Of a DNA stretch of 64,000 nucleotides, positions 62,299 through 64,000 are shown in pieces. The position numbers were made by a program, and so were the translations under genes. Source of the stretch: Catellatospora sichuanensis. Lineage in GTDB: Bacteria > Actinomycetota > Actinomycetes > Mycobacteriales > Micromonosporaceae. The notes below the pieces were generated by a model. That model saw only the letters and a program-made list of their open reading frames with translations. It was not told the DNA's origin and did no database searches. Each line of letters opens with the position of its first letter. Within the stretch, counting starts at the first letter, position 1. Location of the stretch: contig NZ_VIQO01000040.1 in assembly GCF_007483665.1 (NCBI RefSeq), positions 1 through 64,000 of the forward strand. Direction: 5' to 3'.

Positions 62299-63041
62299 CC
62301 TGCCCGCCACGGTCTGCCGATCCCGCTGATCACGTGGCAGCCCAAGGTGGACAGGCACGCGCCGAGTCGGGTCCGGCAAGTCGTGGGTGGCCTGCGCACC
62401 GACGCTAACGCATCGGGTCCGCCCTGCGCGGGGCCGTCTATGAAAGCACACAGGACGTTCACGCCATCAGCACTGCCGCGGGCCGACCAGCCTGCCCTGC
62501 CCATGCCGTGGCACGTCATCGACACTTTCTCCACGGACAGGACAGAGTTCGCTTGCGGCATACGGGTGACGCCGCCCGCGGACTCGGGTGCGGGTGCCCC
62601 ACCTTGCGGTGGCGGCCGGGTCGGGCCGCGCACCGGTTCGGCGTGCTTGACACGTCGTGGGGGCGTTGGCCAGGATGAGGCCCGTCAATACGAGCTCGCG
62701 ACGGGGGCGACTCTTGGACGCGCAAGCCTCGATGACTGCGCCATATCCGTTCGATGTCCTGACGTGTGTGGCGTCCGGGAAACCGCAGCACGCGTCCGGT
62801 CCGGACTTCGTCGGATCCGGAGACCGCCTGCTTGGCGGCACGGTCGACATCGCATACGCCGGCCAGCGCTGGACGATATGGCGACCGCTCACGATCTCCC
62901 TCACCTCGGTCTGGGCTCCACACCGGAACTCCCCCCGACGCCGGCGCGTGTCGCCGGGTCCCGTGCCGCCGCGGTTTCGTGACGTCGATCCCGTCGGTGC
63001 CGGCAGGCCGGCTGCCGTGACCAGTTCGAAGGAGTGATCCC
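62299..63041. other. Region without a supported gene
   Basis: 743 bp. Open frames on both strands (for example MTAPYPFDVLTCVASGKPQ from 62731, plus) lack ribosome sites and normal codon bias. AAGGAG at 63029-63034 belongs to the MFS gene that follows. May contain further remnants of the disrupted propeller gene. Confidence 0.4.
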
Positions 63042-64000
63042 ATCAACGAGTCGAGGGACGACGGCGCGCTCGCACGCAACCGGCAGGCGGTGGCCGCGCT
63101 GCTGGCCCTGGCGGTCGGGGCGTTCTGCTACGTCGCCATGGAGACCATGCCCATCGGGCTGTTGCCGCTGATCTCCGAGGACCTGGGGGTATCGCTGGCC
63201 GACGCCGGACTGCTGGTCACCGGCTACGGCCTCACCGTGGCGATCGTGTCGGTGCCGCTGGCGTACCTCACCCGCAGGGTGCCACGCCGCCTGCTGTTCT
63301 CGGTGCTGCTGGCGGTGTTCGTCGTCGCCACCCTGGCCTCGGCCATCGCGGAGAACTACGCGGTACTGCTCGGCGCACGGGTGGTGGTGGCGCTGAGCCA
63401 GGCCGTCTTCTGGGGAGTGGTCGGCCCGGCAGCGGCCGGCCTGTTCTCCGTGGAGGTGCGCGGCAGGGCCACCGCGACAGTGTTCGGCGGTGGGGCCATC
63501 GCACCGATGCTCGGCGTGCCCGCCGGCACGTGGCTCGGCCAGCAGGTCGGCTGGCGGTGGACCTTCGTCGCGCTGGCCGCCGTCGGCCTGGTGACACTGC
63601 TGCTGCTGGCCGTGTTGATGCCGAGCGTGCCGGTGGGTCAGGGCCACGCCGCCACCGGCACCGCACCCAGCGTCCGGCGGTTCTGGATCCTGATCGCCGT
63701 CACCACGCTGTCCATCACCGGCCTGTTCACCGCGTTCACCTACACCACACCGTTCCTGACCGACGTCGCAGGCTTCCCGGTGGCCGCCATCAGCCCGCTG
63801 CTGCTGCTGCGCGGGGTCGTCGACTTCGGTGGCATCGCGGTCGCCGGCGTGTTCGTCGACCGGCGCCCCCGGGCGGTCATGGCGGGCTCGGTCGCGGTGA
63901 TGGCGGTGTCGCTCACCGGCATGTACGCCTTCGCCGGGGTCCAGATCGCGACGGCGGCGGCGCTCGCACTGTCGGGGTTCGCGCTCGGCGCGTTGACCCC
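63042..64000 (+). CDS. MFS efflux transporter (DHA1 type), 3' end outside the window
   Basis: About 319 codons are visible and open at the window end. Helix 1 and following are typical DHA1: VAALLALAVGAFCYVAMETM, PIGLLPLISEDLGVSLADAG, LLVTGYGLTVAIVSVPLAYL, TRRVPRRLLFSVLLAVFVVA, then motif C-like GGGAIAPMLGVPAGTWLGQQ. About nine helices are seen. AAGGAG (63029-63034) sits 7 nt before codon 63042, but that codon is ATC, not ATG/GTG/TTG. The next possible start, GTG 63090, would begin inside helix 1. Either ATC is used, or the start is mutated. Confidence 0.8.
   Translation, partial: MNESRDDGALARNRQAVAALLALAVGAFCYVAMETMPIGLLPLISEDLGVSLADAGLLVTGYGLTVAIVSVPLAYLTRRVPRRLLFSVLLAVFVVATLASAIAENYAVLLGARVVVALSQAVFWGVVGPAAAGLFSVEVRGRATATVFGGGAIAPMLGVPAGTWLGQQVGWRWTFVALAAVGLVTLLLLAVLMPSVPVGQGHAATGTAPSVRRFWILIAVTTLSITGLFTAFTYTTPFLTDVAGFPVAAISPLLLLRGVVDFGGIAVAGVFVDRRPRAVMAGSVAVMAVSLTGMYAFAGVQIATAAALALSGFALGALT

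Overview
This is a high-GC, gene-dense window from an actinomycete chromosome. GTG starts are frequent. The gene content is typical of a soil filamentous actinobacterium: secreted lectins, subtilase, GH11 and GH16 glycosidases, ALF-repeat/HINT polymorphic toxin, DesK-type two-component systems, ECF sigma with a SnoaL-like tail, and many TetR/MarR/HxlR regulators. Micromonosporaceae is my best guess, but that is inference from style and cannot be proved from the window alone. No rRNA, tRNA or CRISPR array was seen.

Layout. 1-5.0 kb: a WYL regulator cut by the window edge, cupin, DinB-like and GNAT proteins, and a divergent MarR/epimerase pair with a palindromic operator. 5.1-8.9 kb: an ABC-2 exporter and a divergent DesK-type kinase whose response regulator survives only as a frameshifted stub. 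8.9-11.4 kb: a secreted trypsin-fold protein lacking catalytic His and Ser, carrying four B-lectin units. 12.0-17.1 kb: a 1,459-residue polymorphic toxin (signal peptide, ALF repeats, Ala-rich helices, HINT, C-terminal toxin) followed by a DUF6193-type putative immunity gene, then an IS5 remnant. 17.7-27 kb: an ECF sigma factor, membrane and secreted proteins, a second B-lectin protein and a complete kinase/regulator pair. 27-33 kb: a large S8 protease, a WD40 remnant, and a TetR/tautomerase pair.

33.2-43.1 kb is the most coherent block. Six same-strand genes encode a GMC oxidase, an SdsA/BDS1-type alkyl sulfatase, a TetR regulator, an MFS transporter, an acyl-CoA ligase and an aldehyde dehydrogenase. 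Read together they give a plausible route: alkyl sulfate to alcohol to aldehyde to fatty acid to acyl-CoA. A shared leader element of about 65 bp lies in front of both the oxidase and the transporter genes, suggesting co-regulation.

43-51 kb holds small enzymes, a TlpA-like lipoprotein, a three-gene ABC exporter, and a divergent regulator that fuses an HxlR winged helix to a peroxiredoxin-like domain. 51-59.4 kb is rich in secreted proteins: an Ig-like protein, GH16 glucanase with ricin lectin, GH11 xylanase with CBM2, and an NlpC/P60 hydrolase. 59.6-62.4 kb contains a beta-propeller gene split by a TnpB-only IS200/IS605-type element; removing the element restores the reading frame. The window ends inside an MFS transporter whose best start position reads ATC rather than ATG. 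Gene remnants are common (about ten), so this looks like an accessory region with much turnover.
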